The notes under the pieces are model-generated. The model did not search any database and was not told where the DNA came from. It was given only the letters and a program-made list of their open reading frames with translations. Source: Bacteroidaceae bacterium (GTDB lineage: Bacteria > Bacteroidota > Bacteroidia > Bacteroidales > Bacteroidaceae). From it: a stretch of DNA of 64,000 nucleotides. The stretch is taken from positions 62,001 through 126,000 of the forward strand of contig JAFTYI010000031.1 in NCBI GenBank assembly GCA_017464815.1. Direction: 5' to 3'. Both the position numbers and the translations under genes were made by a program. Below, one piece after another: positions 8,786 through 17,070 of this stretch; position 1 is the first letter of the stretch, and each line of letters starts with the position of its first letter.

Positions 8786-9055
8786 ATGTATTTAGACGCT
8801 GCTAAAAAGCAAGAAATCTTTGGACAATACGGAAAGTCTAACACTGATACTGGTTCAGCTGAGAGCCAGATTGCTTTGTTTTCATACCGTATTTCCCATT
8901 TGACGGAGCACTTGAAAAAGAACCGTAAAGATTATAGCACTGAAAGAGCATTGACCATGTTGGTAGGTAAGCGCCGCGCCCTCCTCAACTACTTGAAGGA
9001 ACGCGATATCAACCGCTACCGTGCTATCGTTAAGGCTCTTGGCTTGCGTAAGTAA
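8786..9055 (+). CDS. rpsO: 30S ribosomal protein S15
   Basis: 89 residues, the full usual length of S15. The family signature is plain: TGSAESQIALFSYRISHLTEHLK and the end LVGKRRALLNYLKERDINRY. It binds the central domain of 16S rRNA and organises the platform of the small subunit. Single-gene unit with its own promoter (8713-8742) and a strong terminator directly after (9081-9118). In Enterobacteria rpsO is next to pnp; here it is not. Confidence 0.99.
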   Translation: MYLDAAKKQEIFGQYGKSNTDTGSAESQIALFSYRISHLTEHLKKNRKDYSTERALTMLVGKRRALLNYLKERDINRYRAIVKALGLRK

Positions 9056-9080
9056 TTTCACTTACGGGCGAAAATTGAAA

Positions 9081-9118
9081 AGAGGATATGTCCCCATGGG
9101 GATGTATCCTCTTTTTTT
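9081..9118 (+). terminator. Intrinsic terminator of rpsO
   Basis: AGAGGATA, then CCCC-AT-GGGG and TATCCTCT, form a hairpin followed directly by a run of seven T. It begins 25 bases after the rpsO stop. Confidence 0.9.
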
Positions 9119-9161
9119 GCCTCTTTTTGAGGGGGATGAGTGAAAAATGAGCTATAGGTCG

Positions 9162-9267
9162 AAAAATGCGACTTGCTTTTTCCCGAATGTGACTTGCTTT
9201 TTTCTAAGTGCGAGCCGCACTTTACCCAAGTGCAAGTCGCATTTTTGAAAAAGCAAGCCGCATTTTT
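9162..9267. repeat. Nested inverted-repeat cluster (GCGACTTGC words)
   Basis: The outer arms 9162-9182 and 9247-9267 are complementary at 20 of 21 bases. Inside is a perfect 7-bp hairpin AAGTGCG-AGC-CGCACTT (9206-9222) and two more copies of the word in opposite directions. In all, five copies of ATGCGACTTGC-like words alternate in strand. It abuts the stop codon of the GH43 gene and may end transcription from both sides. Confidence 0.7.
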
Positions 9268-10365
9268 TTATTTCTCGCTGATGATCCAACCTTTTTTGTC
9301 GAAGTTCATGGGACGGATGAAGAGGAAAGCACCGCCACCCGCGGCTTTCTCGTAGGCATGAGAGACGAAGTACCACTGCCCGTCGAACTGGTAGGCTGAG
9401 TTGTGGCCTATGCCAAAGAATTCTTTATCAGGACCATAGAGAAGAGTACCGCCACCCTTGTCCATGCGCACGCCGTCCTTGTCGAGGTAGGGGCCTTCGA
9501 TATTTTTGGAGCGGCCGTAGACGGTTTTGTAGGTGGAACTTTCGCCTCGGCAGCAGTAATCAAAGCTGACAAAGAGGTAGTAGTATTTGCCATGCTTGAT
9601 GATGAAGGGGGCCTCCACGGCGTTGTCGCCGGCTTCGATGGTGTTGTTGCCTTCTTGGGTGTGCTTGATTTCCTTCAAGTTGACCTCTTTGTTGAGGCGG
9701 CGCGAGATGGTGACGGGTTTGCTGATGGGGGTTTGGAAGTCGTCTTTCGAGAGCTTCACCAGCTGGATGCCGTCCCAGAAGGAGCCGAAGGAGAGGTAGG
9801 GCTGTCCCTTCTTGTCCACGATGAGGTTGGGGTCGATGGCGTTGAAGTTGTCCACGTTGCGGTGCGAGGCGATGACCATCCCCTTGTCCTCCCAACGGAA
9901 GTCGGGTGAGGTGGGGTCGAGTGTCTTGTTCACGGCCAGGCCGATGGCGCTGCCATTCTTTCCGAAGGTGGAGCAGGAGTAGTAGAGGTGCCACAGGCCG
10001 CGATGGTAGCTGATGTCGGGTGCCCATGTGTGTCCGCGATAGCCGGGCACGGTGTCGGTGGCCCATGCGGGAGTTTCGGGCAAGGCGGCGGGCTCGTGTT
10101 TCCATTCCTTCATGTCGGCGCTGGAGAGCACACCAACCCTCATGCCTGTTGCAAAGATGTAGTAGCGTCCATCCTCGCCGCGGGCCATCACGGGGTCGTG
10201 TACGCCCGGGTGTTGGGGATCGAAGCGTGGCCGACGCGGTCGGCGGCGTTGCTCTTGTTGTTGGGATGATTGCTGACTGTCAGACTGTTGGGGTTGTCCT
10301 TCGGGTTGGGCAAAGGTGCCGAGTGTGCACAAGGAAAGGAGTGCAAAAAGCAGAGTTTTTCTCAT
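9268..10365 (-). CDS. Secreted GH43 glycosidase, arabinan endo-1,5-alpha-L-arabinosidase-like
   Basis: 365 residues with signal peptide MRKTLLFALLSLCTLGTFAQ. The five-bladed propeller shows the GH43 catalytic set: base D57 (GVHDPVM), pKa-tuning D178 (NAIDPNLIVD) and acid E251 (AVEAPFI). WAPDISYHRGLWHLYYSCS is typical of arabinanases, which cut alpha-1,5-arabinan side chains of pectin. Odd point: residues 22-48 are a Gln/Ser- then Arg/Pro-rich linker (QQSDSQQSSQQQEQ, RRRPRRPRF) before the catalytic domain. It stands alone, separated from pckA by a terminator, but fits the pectin enzymes at 13-20.8 kb. Family sure, exact linkage inferred. Confidence 0.9.
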   Translation of the reverse strand: MRKTLLFALLSLCTLGTFAQPEGQPQQSDSQQSSQQQEQRRRPRRPRFDPQHPGVHDPVMARGEDGRYYIFATGMRVGVLSSADMKEWKHEPAALPETPAWATDTVPGYRGHTWAPDISYHRGLWHLYYSCSTFGKNGSAIGLAVNKTLDPTSPDFRWEDKGMVIASHRNVDNFNAIDPNLIVDKKGQPYLSFGSFWDGIQLVKLSKDDFQTPISKPVTISRRLNKEVNLKEIKHTQEGNNTIEAGDNAVEAPFIIKHGKYYYLFVSFDYCCRGESSTYKTVYGRSKNIEGPYLDKDGVRMDKGGGTLLYGPDKEFFGIGHNSAYQFDGQWYFVSHAYEKAAGGGAFLFIRPMNFDKKGWIISEK

Positions 10366-10390
10366 AATGGTGTTGTATTTAAGAGTTAAT

Positions 10391-10434
10391 AATAAAAAGC
10401 AGAAGCGGACACCCCGCTTGGAGCATCCGCTTCT
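10391..10434 (-). terminator. Intrinsic terminator of pckA
   Basis: On the minus strand AGAAGCGGA and TCCGCTTCT form a perfect 9-bp stem (plus positions 10401-10409 and 10426-10434). GCTTTTTATT follows at 10391-10400. Confidence 0.8.
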
Positions 10435-10459
10435 TGGGCGATTATAATCAATGGATTGA

Positions 10460-12070
10460 TTAATCGAGGTGAGGACCGGCAGCTACGAGAGCCTTACCAG
10501 CGTCGTTTCCAGTGAACTTGGCGAAGTTCTTGATGAAGCGGCCGGCGAGGTCTTTAGCCTTCTCTTCCCACTTGCAAGCGCAGTCGTAAGTGTCGCGAGG
10601 ATCGAGGATGTTGGGGTCAACACCGGGCAACGCTGTAGGAACTACGAAGTCGAAGTAAGGAATGGTCTTGGTAGGAGCGGTGTTGATAGAACCGTCGAGG
10701 ATAGCGTCGATGATACCGCGGGTATCCTTGATAGAGATACGCTTGCCGGTACCGTTCCAACCTGTGTTCACCAAGTAAGCCTTGGCGCCTACCTTCTCCA
10801 TCTTCTTCACCAACTCTTCAGCGTACTTGGTGGGGTGCAAGCTCAAGAAAGCGGCACCGAAGCAAGCTGAGAATGTGGGAGTGGGTTCAGTGATACCACG
10901 CTCTGTACCGGCCAACTTGGCGGTGAAACCAGAGAGGAAGTAGTACTGAGCCTGATCGGGGTTCAGGATAGATACGGGAGGCAATACACCGAATGCGTCG
11001 GCAGACAGGAAGATTACCTGATGAGCGTGAGGACCCTTAGAAACGGGCTTCACGATGTTGTTGATGTGGTAGATGGGGTAAGAAACGCGAGTGTTCTCAG
11101 TCACGCTCTTGTCGGCGAAGTCAATCTTGCCGTCCTCAGCTACAGTCACGTTCTCCAACAGAGCGTCGCGCTTGATGGCGTTGTAGATATCGGGCTCGCT
11201 CTCCTTGTCGAGGTTGATAACCTTGGCGTAGCAACCACCTTCGTAGTTGAACACACCTTCGTCGTCCCAACCGTGCTCGTCGTCACCGATGAGGAGACGC
11301 TTCGGGTCAGTAGAGAGGGTAGTCTTACCTGTACCAGAGAGACCGAAGAAGATAGCAGAGTCAGTGCCTTCCATATTGGTGTTGGCAGAGCAGTGCATTG
11401 AAGCGATGCCCTTCAAGGGGTTGAGGTAGTTCATGATAGAGAACATACCCTTCTTCATCTCACCACCATACCAAGTGTTGAGGATAACCTGCTCGTTGGT
11501 CTTAAGGTTGAACACGGTTGCTGTCTCAGAGTTCAAGCCCAGCTCCTTGTAGTTGTCAACCTTAGCCTTAGAAGCGTTGTAGCAAACGAAGTCGGGTTCG
11601 CCATAAGCCTCCAACTCTTCAGCAGTAGGACGGATGAACATGTTGGTCACGAAGTGAGCCTGCCATGCAACTTCCATGATGAAACGAACCTTCAGGCGAG
11701 TAGCAGGGTTGGCACCGCAGAAAGTGTCCACTACGAACAGACGCTTGCCGCTCAACTGCTTGATAGCTTTGCTCTTCAGGTCGGCCCAAGCCTCTTCAGA
11801 GCAGGGCTTGTTGTCGTTCTTGTACTCCTCAGAAGTCCACCATACGGTATCCTTGCTGGCTTCGTTCATCACGAAGAACTTGTCTTTGGGTGAACGGCCG
11901 GTGTACACACCTGTCATCACGTTTACAGTACCCAGTTCAGTTACCTGACCTTTTTCAAAGCCTTCGAGTCCGGGCTTTGTCTCTTCAGCGAACAATACAT
12001 CGTACGAGGGGTTGTGCAATACCTCAACCACGTCGGTGATGCCATACTTGCTTAAATCTAAATTTGCCAT
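10460..12070 (-). CDS. pckA: Phosphoenolpyruvate carboxykinase (ATP)
   Basis: 536 residues, the usual length of the ATP-dependent enzyme. Motifs: GRSPKDKF (substrate arginine), kinase-1 P-loop [11 protein letters not shown], kinase-2 IGDDEHGW, and the PEPCK-type GGYxAKVINL text. It interconverts oxaloacetate + ATP and PEP + CO2. In gut Bacteroidales it mainly runs toward oxaloacetate, fixing CO2 and making ATP on the way to succinate. Cytosolic, monocistronic, with its own promoter (12169-12197), a leader of about 95 bases and a terminator (10391-10434). Confidence 0.99.
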   Translation of the reverse strand: MANLDLSKYGITDVVEVLHNPSYDVLFAEETKPGLEGFEKGQVTELGTVNVMTGVYTGRSPKDKFFVMNEASKDTVWWTSEEYKNDNKPCSEEAWADLKSKAIKQLSGKRLFVVDTFCGANPATRLKVRFIMEVAWQAHFVTNMFIRPTAEELEAYGEPDFVCYNASKAKVDNYKELGLNSETATVFNLKTNEQVILNTWYGGEMKKGMFSIMNYLNPLKGIASMHCSANTNMEGTDSAIFFGLSGTGKTTLSTDPKRLLIGDDEHGWDDEGVFNYEGGCYAKVINLDKESEPDIYNAIKRDALLENVTVAEDGKIDFADKSVTENTRVSYPIYHINNIVKPVSKGPHAHQVIFLSADAFGVLPPVSILNPDQAQYYFLSGFTAKLAGTERGITEPTPTFSACFGAAFLSLHPTKYAEELVKKMEKVGAKAYLVNTGWNGTGKRISIKDTRGIIDAILDGSINTAPTKTIPYFDFVVPTALPGVDPNILDPRDTYDCACKWEEKAKDLAGRFIKNFAKFTGNDAGKALVAAGPHLD

Positions 12071-12168
12071 TGTCTTTAAATTAAAAAAGTTATTATTTTA
12101 TTGTTTATTCGTTACTTTTTGGGCTGCTTTCGTCGGGCAGTTGTGAACAAGCCCTTGTTAAGCGCGTA

Positions 12169-12197
12169 CAAAATTACCAAAATATTTTAGGAACAAA
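12169..12197 (-). promoter_or_regulatory. pckA promoter
   Basis: On the minus strand TTTG (plus 12194-12197), 17 bases, then TAATTTTG (12169-12176), about 100 bases before the ATG. No riboswitch-like fold was recognised in the leader. Confidence 0.7.
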
Positions 12198-12270
12198 AAA
12201 CTTATTAGAGAAATATTTCTTTATTAACAAACTTTTAAGATTTTTGAAGCCAATCTGCTATTTGGACATT

Positions 12271-12308
12271 ACAAAATGACACGTCGAATCGGGTGCTCGA
12301 CGTGTCAT
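12271..12308 (-). terminator. Intrinsic terminator of the small lipoprotein gene
   Basis: A perfect 12-bp stem ATGACACGTCGA / TCGACGTGTCAT (12276-12287 with 12297-12308), followed on the minus strand by TTTTG. It is 7 bases after the stop at 12316. Confidence 0.85.
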
Positions 12309-12315
12309 GGATGGA

Positions 12316-12852
12316 TTATTCTAATGTCATGTTGTTCTCCATCAAATCTTCCAACAGGGCCGGTGCGGCCATCGTCAGTTGGTAGGTGTGGGCTACGGTG
12401 TCGTAGGTGATGGTGCCGTTGAAGTGGATGGGCTTCTCTCCGGTGCCCGACATCTCAATCTCGGCAGTTGCCTCATCGAGCCGTGTCACCCGTTCGATGG
12501 TCCGTTGGGCAACCTTTATCCCCTCGGTGTTCTCCGGCGTCTTCACATACAGGGTCAATCTGCCATGCGTCATCGAGCCGTTGTCGTCGGGGATGGTGGC
12601 CTCATAGAGGTTCATCACCAACCTGTACTCCTCGTATCCGCCATTGTCGTCGGGCTTCTGGTAGGTGGCGAGTTTGTAGAATGGCCTTGCCTCCACCGTG
12701 TCGCTCACGACGATGGTGGCAGATGGCGTTGCCTCCTGCATGTCCGACTCGCGGATGACAACCTCGGTGGTTTCGTTTCCGTGGTTTCCGTTGGAGACAC
12801 AAGCCGTCAGGGCAACCCCCATGATGGAGGCATAAAATGATAGTTTCTTCAT
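12316..12852 (-). CDS. Small lipoprotein of unknown function
   Basis: Starting at ATG 12852 gives MKKLSFYASIMGVALTAC, a clean lipoprotein signal with lipobox ALTAC; a longer start at 12876 would add eight residues with no signal character. The mature part (about 160 residues) is acidic, with beta-strand-like stretches (EYRLVMNLYEATIPDD, GRLTLYVKTPENTEGI, HFNGTITYDTVAHTYQLTM). I do not recognise a family. Monocistronic, with a -7 box at 12897-12904 and a terminator just behind. It sits between pckA and the pectinase cluster, but nothing ties it to either. Confidence 0.8.
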   Translation of the reverse strand: MKKLSFYASIMGVALTACVSNGNHGNETTEVVIRESDMQEATPSATIVVSDTVEARPFYKLATYQKPDDNGGYEEYRLVMNLYEATIPDDNGSMTHGRLTLYVKTPENTEGIKVAQRTIERVTRLDEATAEIEMSGTGEKPIHFNGTITYDTVAHTYQLTMAAPALLEDLMENNMTLE

Positions 12853-12896
12853 ACGCTGATGCACCTTATATAACAATGTAGAAGTGAATGCGTCGG

Positions 12897-12904
12897 CAAA
12901 GGTA
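12897..12904 (-). promoter_or_regulatory. Putative -7 box of the small lipoprotein gene
   Basis: TACCTTTG on the minus strand, about 45 bases before the chosen start. No TTG is seen at the -33 distance. Confidence 0.6.
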
Positions 12905-12937
12905 CGGATTTTGTCTGAACAGATGTGCCTGTTGCCT

Positions 12938-13010
12938 CCGTTTTTTTCCCTACGGGAGAGAATTTTTTTCCAGGTAGGGGAGAAAAAACTCTCCCGTAGG
13001 GAAAAAACGG
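12938..13010. repeat. 22-bp inverted repeat (CCCTACGGGAGAG)
   Basis: The arms 12938-12960 and 12989-13010 are reverse complements except for one extra T. They read CCG, T-run, then CCCTACGGGAGAG. The 28-base loop holds a third, partial copy (GGTAGGGGAGAAAAAA). Each arm carries a T- or A-run at its outer end, so it can end transcription in both directions between the GH28 gene and the lipoprotein gene. It may also be a mobile REP/MITE unit. Confidence 0.75.
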
Positions 13011-13055
13011 AAGGGGTGTAATCCCACAGTTGTCGGGCACTCCTAGGGGTGTGCT

Positions 13056-14474
13056 TTATTTGTTGCTCAGATACTTGTCAAGTTGGGGCAAAGCACTGGC
13101 ATCCACCGTGTTGTAGGTGATGTTCTCCACGGTGAGCGCCTCCACGTTCTTCACGCCATTGGCCGTGTCGGCCACGCAATCCACCGCGATGTTCTTCATC
13201 ACAATGTTGCGTATGGGCAGGCGCTCGTCGCCACGCAACTCGTAGATGGCCTTGGCCGAATCCACCTGTATGTTGGTCAGGTAGATGTCGTTGATGCGTG
13301 TCAGCGTGTCCTTGTAAGTGGGCACCAGGTTGCGCCATTGGTAGAGCACGTCGGTGTCAATTTCGGCCACGCGCAGGGTGCCGCCCGTCTGAATGCTGTC
13401 CATGTAAATATTCTCCACGAAAGCACCGCGGCGATGGTTGGTCTTCACGAAGAAGAGGCGGTGCACGGTGCCCGGAGCCACACAATTCTTCATGTAGATG
13501 TTGCGGATGCCTCCTGCCAGCTCACTGCCGATGCCCAACAGGGTGTGACCTTGCTTGATGACGCAGTTGCGCACCACGATGTTTTCGCAAGGGCTGTTCA
13601 GACGCCAGGCGTCGTGGTTGCGTCCGCTCTTGATGACCACCGCATCGTCGCCTTGGTCGAACACGCAATCCTCCACCAGGAAGTTGCGGCTCATCTCCAG
13701 GTCGATACCGTCGTTGTTGTGTCCGTGGGCGCGGACGTTCAGGTTACGCGCCACACCACCGTCGCACAGGTAGAGGTGGATTGTCCAGAAGGGGCTTCCG
13801 TCAATTTGGAAACCATCGAGCAACACATTCTTGCAACGGTTCAGCTGGATGAGGTGCGGGCGGAAGTTGTTGTCGCCCACCGCCACCTGTCGCTCCTCCA
13901 CGGGCACGTCCTTCGACATCTGGTGATAGAGGTTAGCCAACGCGTCCATGTGTGCCTTCGGACGGCTGAACCACTTGCGCCACAACCCCATCTTCGGATA
14001 GAGTTTGCCCGAGCCGGTGATGGCCACGTTTTCACATTCGAAGGCATAAACCAGCGGTGAGTAGTTGTAGCACTCCATCCCCTCCCATGAGGTGTGTACG
14101 GCGGGCAGATAGTCCTGCGGATTGTCGGTGAAGCGCACCACGGCTCCTTCGCTCAGATGCAAATTTACGTTGCTTTTTAAATGGATAGGCCCCGTCAGCC
14201 ACTCACCGGAGGGGATAACCACGCGTCCGCCACCCGCCTCATGACAAGCGGCAATGGCCTTTGCAATGGCATCGGTGCACACGGCCGTGTCCGCTGCTCC
14301 ATACTCCGTTATGCAGAAGTCCTGCTGCGGAAAGATTGGCACTTGGATAGCCTCCATCTCAAACGGAGCCTCCACTTCAATAGTCTCATACGTCACTTGC
14401 GGTGCGTTGCAACCCGCAAGGCTGATGCTAGCCGCGAGAGCCAGATACATGGTCTTGAATGTTCCTTTTTTCAT
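13056..14474 (-). CDS. GH28 polygalacturonase-family lipoprotein
   Basis: Start chosen at ATG 14474 because it gives MKKGTFKTMYLALAAS with lipobox SLAGC; the frame runs 17 codons further upstream into the previous gene. The 472-residue right-handed beta-helix has the GH28 catalytic set: NND255GID258, D276-D277 (QGDDAVVIKSG), H310 (QGHTLLGIGSE) and, replacing RIK, FFVKTNHRRG. The family hydrolyses galacturonic-acid linkages of pectin (homogalacturonan or rhamnogalacturonan). Surface-anchored or periplasmic by its lipid anchor. It is the last gene of the pectin cluster, 20 bp behind the RAYT-like gene. Endo or exo action cannot be told. Confidence 0.92.
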   Translation of the reverse strand: MKKGTFKTMYLALAASISLAGCNAPQVTYETIEVEAPFEMEAIQVPIFPQQDFCITEYGAADTAVCTDAIAKAIAACHEAGGGRVVIPSGEWLTGPIHLKSNVNLHLSEGAVVRFTDNPQDYLPAVHTSWEGMECYNYSPLVYAFECENVAITGSGKLYPKMGLWRKWFSRPKAHMDALANLYHQMSKDVPVEERQVAVGDNNFRPHLIQLNRCKNVLLDGFQIDGSPFWTIHLYLCDGGVARNLNVRAHGHNNDGIDLEMSRNFLVEDCVFDQGDDAVVIKSGRNHDAWRLNSPCENIVVRNCVIKQGHTLLGIGSELAGGIRNIYMKNCVAPGTVHRLFFVKTNHRRGAFVENIYMDSIQTGGTLRVAEIDTDVLYQWRNLVPTYKDTLTRINDIYLTNIQVDSAKAIYELRGDERLPIRNIVMKNIAVDCVADTANGVKNVEALTVENITYNTVDASALPQLDKYLSNK

Positions 14475-14493
14475 TGTTTCTTGAACTATTAAT

Positions 14494-15642
14494 TTAATTT
14501 CTGAATTCGTTACGTAAATTCTCACACACCACTTTCGTCATCTCGTTCAACGAGAGGCATTGGGTACGGCTGATGGTGAGGCGTTGGTTATGATGTTCCC
14601 ACGGAGCAAGGATTAGCAATCGTCCCTCGGCACAAGCATCGAAACGAGCCCCACCAGGTTTTGCCAATTCTCCGAAGCCATTTTCCTGAAGGATAATGAG
14701 GGGTAATCCTTCTTCGAAGGCAGCACGCATCACTGCTTTTTCGCCAGGAGAGATAGAAGGAGAAGCCAACACGGCTCCTTGTTGGGCAAGGCTGAGGAAA
14801 TGCTTCTTGCGTTCTTCAATATCAGTATCCGTCAAACGACGTGAGCACTGTACTTGTAGCTTTACGGGGTGTTTCAACAAGAATAGATTTCCGATAGCCG
14901 AAAATGTGTAGTCTCCAATCTTAATGTCCCGACGAATGCGGAAGAACTCCGGATGAAGCCGTTTCATCAGTAACCTGCGTGGGTTGTCGCGGAGGTAGGC
15001 CTGCCAGTTCTTAAGCTGCCCTTTACGGCCTAAAATTCCGTCAGTGTAGCCGGTGCTCCAAAGCAAACCATGCTTGCGGTCTGTTGGAGGTTTTATCAGC
15101 TGCGATTGAATCGCAGTTGAGGGAACGGCTGTCGGCGGCGTATCCGTCAGTTTTGTATCCGTCAGTTTTGTATGCTGCGATTCAATCGCATCCGAGGGGA
15201 CAGTGGTCTCCGCCGCCTGTACCCCCAGTACCAACTTTCGGTAAGCACGGTTGGTGGCAATCTTGAATCCTTTTATCACTTGCCCCAAATGGCATGGAAT
15301 ACTCTCGCGAACGAAAAGGATACCGTGCAAATGGTCGGGCATCAACTGAAGAGCAAGGATGTCTATTTCTGGTCGGTGGCTACTGATAGCCATCCATTCG
15401 TGCTGTACGGCTTCGCCCAAGGGGGATAGTATGATACGTGGGGCATCAGGCGTACCGTGCGGTAGCTCCGGGTCCCCTGCCAACTTTCCGAACAAGGGAC
15501 GTCGCCCCTCTACGGTCATGGTAATGAGGTATATCTGTCGTGCCTCATAATCATGATTGTCACGGCGGCGCTTCATCGAGGGAATTGCCTTGCCCGCAAA
15601 ATGTCGTTTGGCTTCCAATTGCTTGGCCGTAAGTTTTACCAT
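14494..15642 (-). CDS. RAYT-like Y1 transposase (IS200/TnpA_REP family) with extra linker and C-terminal domain
   Basis: 382 residues. The Y1 HUH motif is in MPDHLHGILF (H104, H106). A RAYT-type Tyr lies in LKNWQAYLRDNP (Y216), followed by the usual basic stretch. RAYTs cut and join single-stranded DNA at short palindromes (REPs) and are usually single-copy, domesticated genes. Unusual here: a hydrophilic insert (about 143-185) built from two copies of VPSxAIxSQ and two of KLTDT, encoded by DNA palindromes (15101-15190), and a C-terminal 110 residues (about 270-382, SPGEKAVMRAAFEEGLPLII) with a Rossmann-like look and no known role. Set in line between two pectinase genes, 20 bp and 45 bp from them. 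Confidence 0.8.
   Translation of the reverse strand: MVKLTAKQLEAKRHFAGKAIPSMKRRRDNHDYEARQIYLITMTVEGRRPLFGKLAGDPELPHGTPDAPRIILSPLGEAVQHEWMAISSHRPEIDILALQLMPDHLHGILFVRESIPCHLGQVIKGFKIATNRAYRKLVLGVQAAETTVPSDAIESQHTKLTDTKLTDTPPTAVPSTAIQSQLIKPPTDRKHGLLWSTGYTDGILGRKGQLKNWQAYLRDNPRRLLMKRLHPEFFRIRRDIKIGDYTFSAIGNLFLLKHPVKLQVQCSRRLTDTDIEERKKHFLSLAQQGAVLASPSISPGEKAVMRAAFEEGLPLIILQENGFGELAKPGGARFDACAEGRLLILAPWEHHNQRLTISRTQCLSLNEMTKVVCENLRNEFRN
15101..15190. repeat. Palindrome pair and 15-bp tandem repeat inside the RAYT gene
   Basis: TGCGATTGAATCGCA (15101-15115) and TGCGATTCAATCGCA (15176-15190) are each 7-bp-stem palindromes and are exact reverse complements of one another. Between them TATCCGTCAGTTTTG is repeated without change (15141-15155, 15156-15170). 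The reading frame is kept. Confidence 0.9.
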
Positions 15643-15687
15643 CTTTTGCCTCCTTTTTTCTTTTTATATTTAAGAGGGGAAGAACTC

Positions 15688-17046
15688 TCAATACACTCTC
15701 ACTTCCTCCACCGTCACCCAATCTTCATGGCTGCCGTAGTGACTTTTGCGCTTGTCGCTCCACTGGGGGTGCTCGCCTGCACACTCCACTACGAGGGTGT
15801 AGGAGGCGTGGGGGAGCTGGGGACTGACGTAGCGCAAACCGTGGTCATCAACCTTGCTGTAGAAGTCGATGAGGTTGGTGTGTACGGTGTTGCCCGACTT
15901 GTCGAGGATGCTGATGCGCCCATAGCCACCGTTGTTGAATGTGTGGCCGATGAGGGCGATGCGCGTGCCTTCGAAGGGCAACTCCAGTTTGGCTCCTTTT
16001 CGGTCGGCCTTGAAGCTCACTTTGATTACTTCGCCACCCAAGTCGGTGACAGGCTGCATTGTTGCAGGATTCCACACGGGCCAATATTGGGGAATGCTCA
16101 GTTTGAGTCCGTCAATCTGCAAAGGCATCCACACGTAGGTTGCCGATGAGGCTTGATGGGGATACGACCAACGGTCGCCCATGTACATGTAGACAACGCT
16201 GTCGCCCCGATGCAGAGGCAGGATGAATGTTGATTGCGAATTATAGGTCAGTGTCCCCTCGGGGCAGAAAATTCCTTGTTTTGTCCATGGCCCTTCGATG
16301 TCAGTGGCGGTGTGGTAGAAGTTGTCGTTGCGCTCCCAGCTCGTCAAGTTCGAGCCGAAGAGATAGTACACGCCGTCCTTGTGCAGCATGGCAGGCGATT
16401 CGCCTCCGCCCTTGATGCCGCTGGCTACCTTCTTCACAGCTTTGCGGTAGTCCTTGCTCAGGCGGTAGATGTCGCCGTGGTGCATCAGCAGATAGCCCGT
16501 GCCGTCGTGGTCTTGGAAGGTGCCCATGTCCCATCGGCGGATGGGCTCACCTTTGTAGAGCAACGGCCCGATGAAGGTGTAAGGCCCCGTAATATTCTTT
16601 GCCACGGCCAACCCCACTTGCGGGTCTTTGTAGCGCATGTTGTCGGTGTGTGCCAGCATGATGTACTCGCCTGTCCGTGGACAACGCATCACCTTCGGTC
16701 GTTCGCCCACGCGATTGGGGCCGAGCAAGCCATCCTTCTGCAAGGGCAATGCCACGCGTTCGAACTTCCAGTTCACCAAATCGCGACTGCTGTAGCAGGC
16801 AAATCCAGGGAAGGCGTTCGTCGTGTCGCTCTTCCACTCGCCGAAGAGGTAATACACCCCCTTCTCTTCCACGATACAAGCACCGTGCGCATTCACCGGC
16901 CGTCCTTGGTCATCCGTCCACGGTACACCGTTGACGATACTGGTTTCAAACGGGTCGGACACGTGTCCGTTCGTCTCTTGTTGTGCGCTGGCGCACAGCG
17001 GCAGCAATATTATTGCAAGGGCAAATAGTTTTCTTTTCATATTCAT
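15688..17046 (-). CDS. Secreted GH43 subfamily 24-like exo-beta-1,3-galactanase
   Basis: 452 residues with signal peptide MNMKRKLFALAIILLPLCASA. The propeller text (GVYYLFGEWKSD, CYSSRDLVNWKFE, GERPKVMRCPRTGEY) matches the galactanase branch of GH43. In that branch the usual Asp base is missing, the acid is a Glu and a Gln has been proposed as base. Here E115 (GERPK), E216 (GGGESP) and Q271 (TYNSQST) stand in those places. The C-terminal 110 residues form a beta-sandwich (IALIGHTFNNGGYGRISI), probably a galactan-binding module. These enzymes strip galactose from the beta-1,3-galactan backbone of arabinogalactan proteins. It lies 24 bp behind the GH28-GH43 fusion gene. Start at 17046 or Met3 (17040). 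Confidence 0.85.
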   Translation of the reverse strand: MNMKRKLFALAIILLPLCASAQQETNGHVSDPFETSIVNGVPWTDDQGRPVNAHGACIVEEKGVYYLFGEWKSDTTNAFPGFACYSSRDLVNWKFERVALPLQKDGLLGPNRVGERPKVMRCPRTGEYIMLAHTDNMRYKDPQVGLAVAKNITGPYTFIGPLLYKGEPIRRWDMGTFQDHDGTGYLLMHHGDIYRLSKDYRKAVKKVASGIKGGGESPAMLHKDGVYYLFGSNLTSWERNDNFYHTATDIEGPWTKQGIFCPEGTLTYNSQSTFILPLHRGDSVVYMYMGDRWSYPHQASSATYVWMPLQIDGLKLSIPQYWPVWNPATMQPVTDLGGEVIKVSFKADRKGAKLELPFEGTRIALIGHTFNNGGYGRISILDKSGNTVHTNLIDFYSKVDDHGLRYVSPQLPHASYTLVVECAGEHPQWSDKRKSHYGSHEDWVTVEEVRVY

Positions 17047-17070
17047 ATCTCTTGTAAGATTGGTGGTCAG

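Noticed and set aside
12071-12168. Riboswitch in the pckA leader
   Set aside because: No conserved aptamer pattern was recognised; only weak GC-rich pairing is possible.
13083-14060. 325-codon plus-strand frame opposite the GH28 gene, and a similar one at 18676-19653
   Set aside because: Both mirror parallel beta-helix repeats of real genes and lack any motif.
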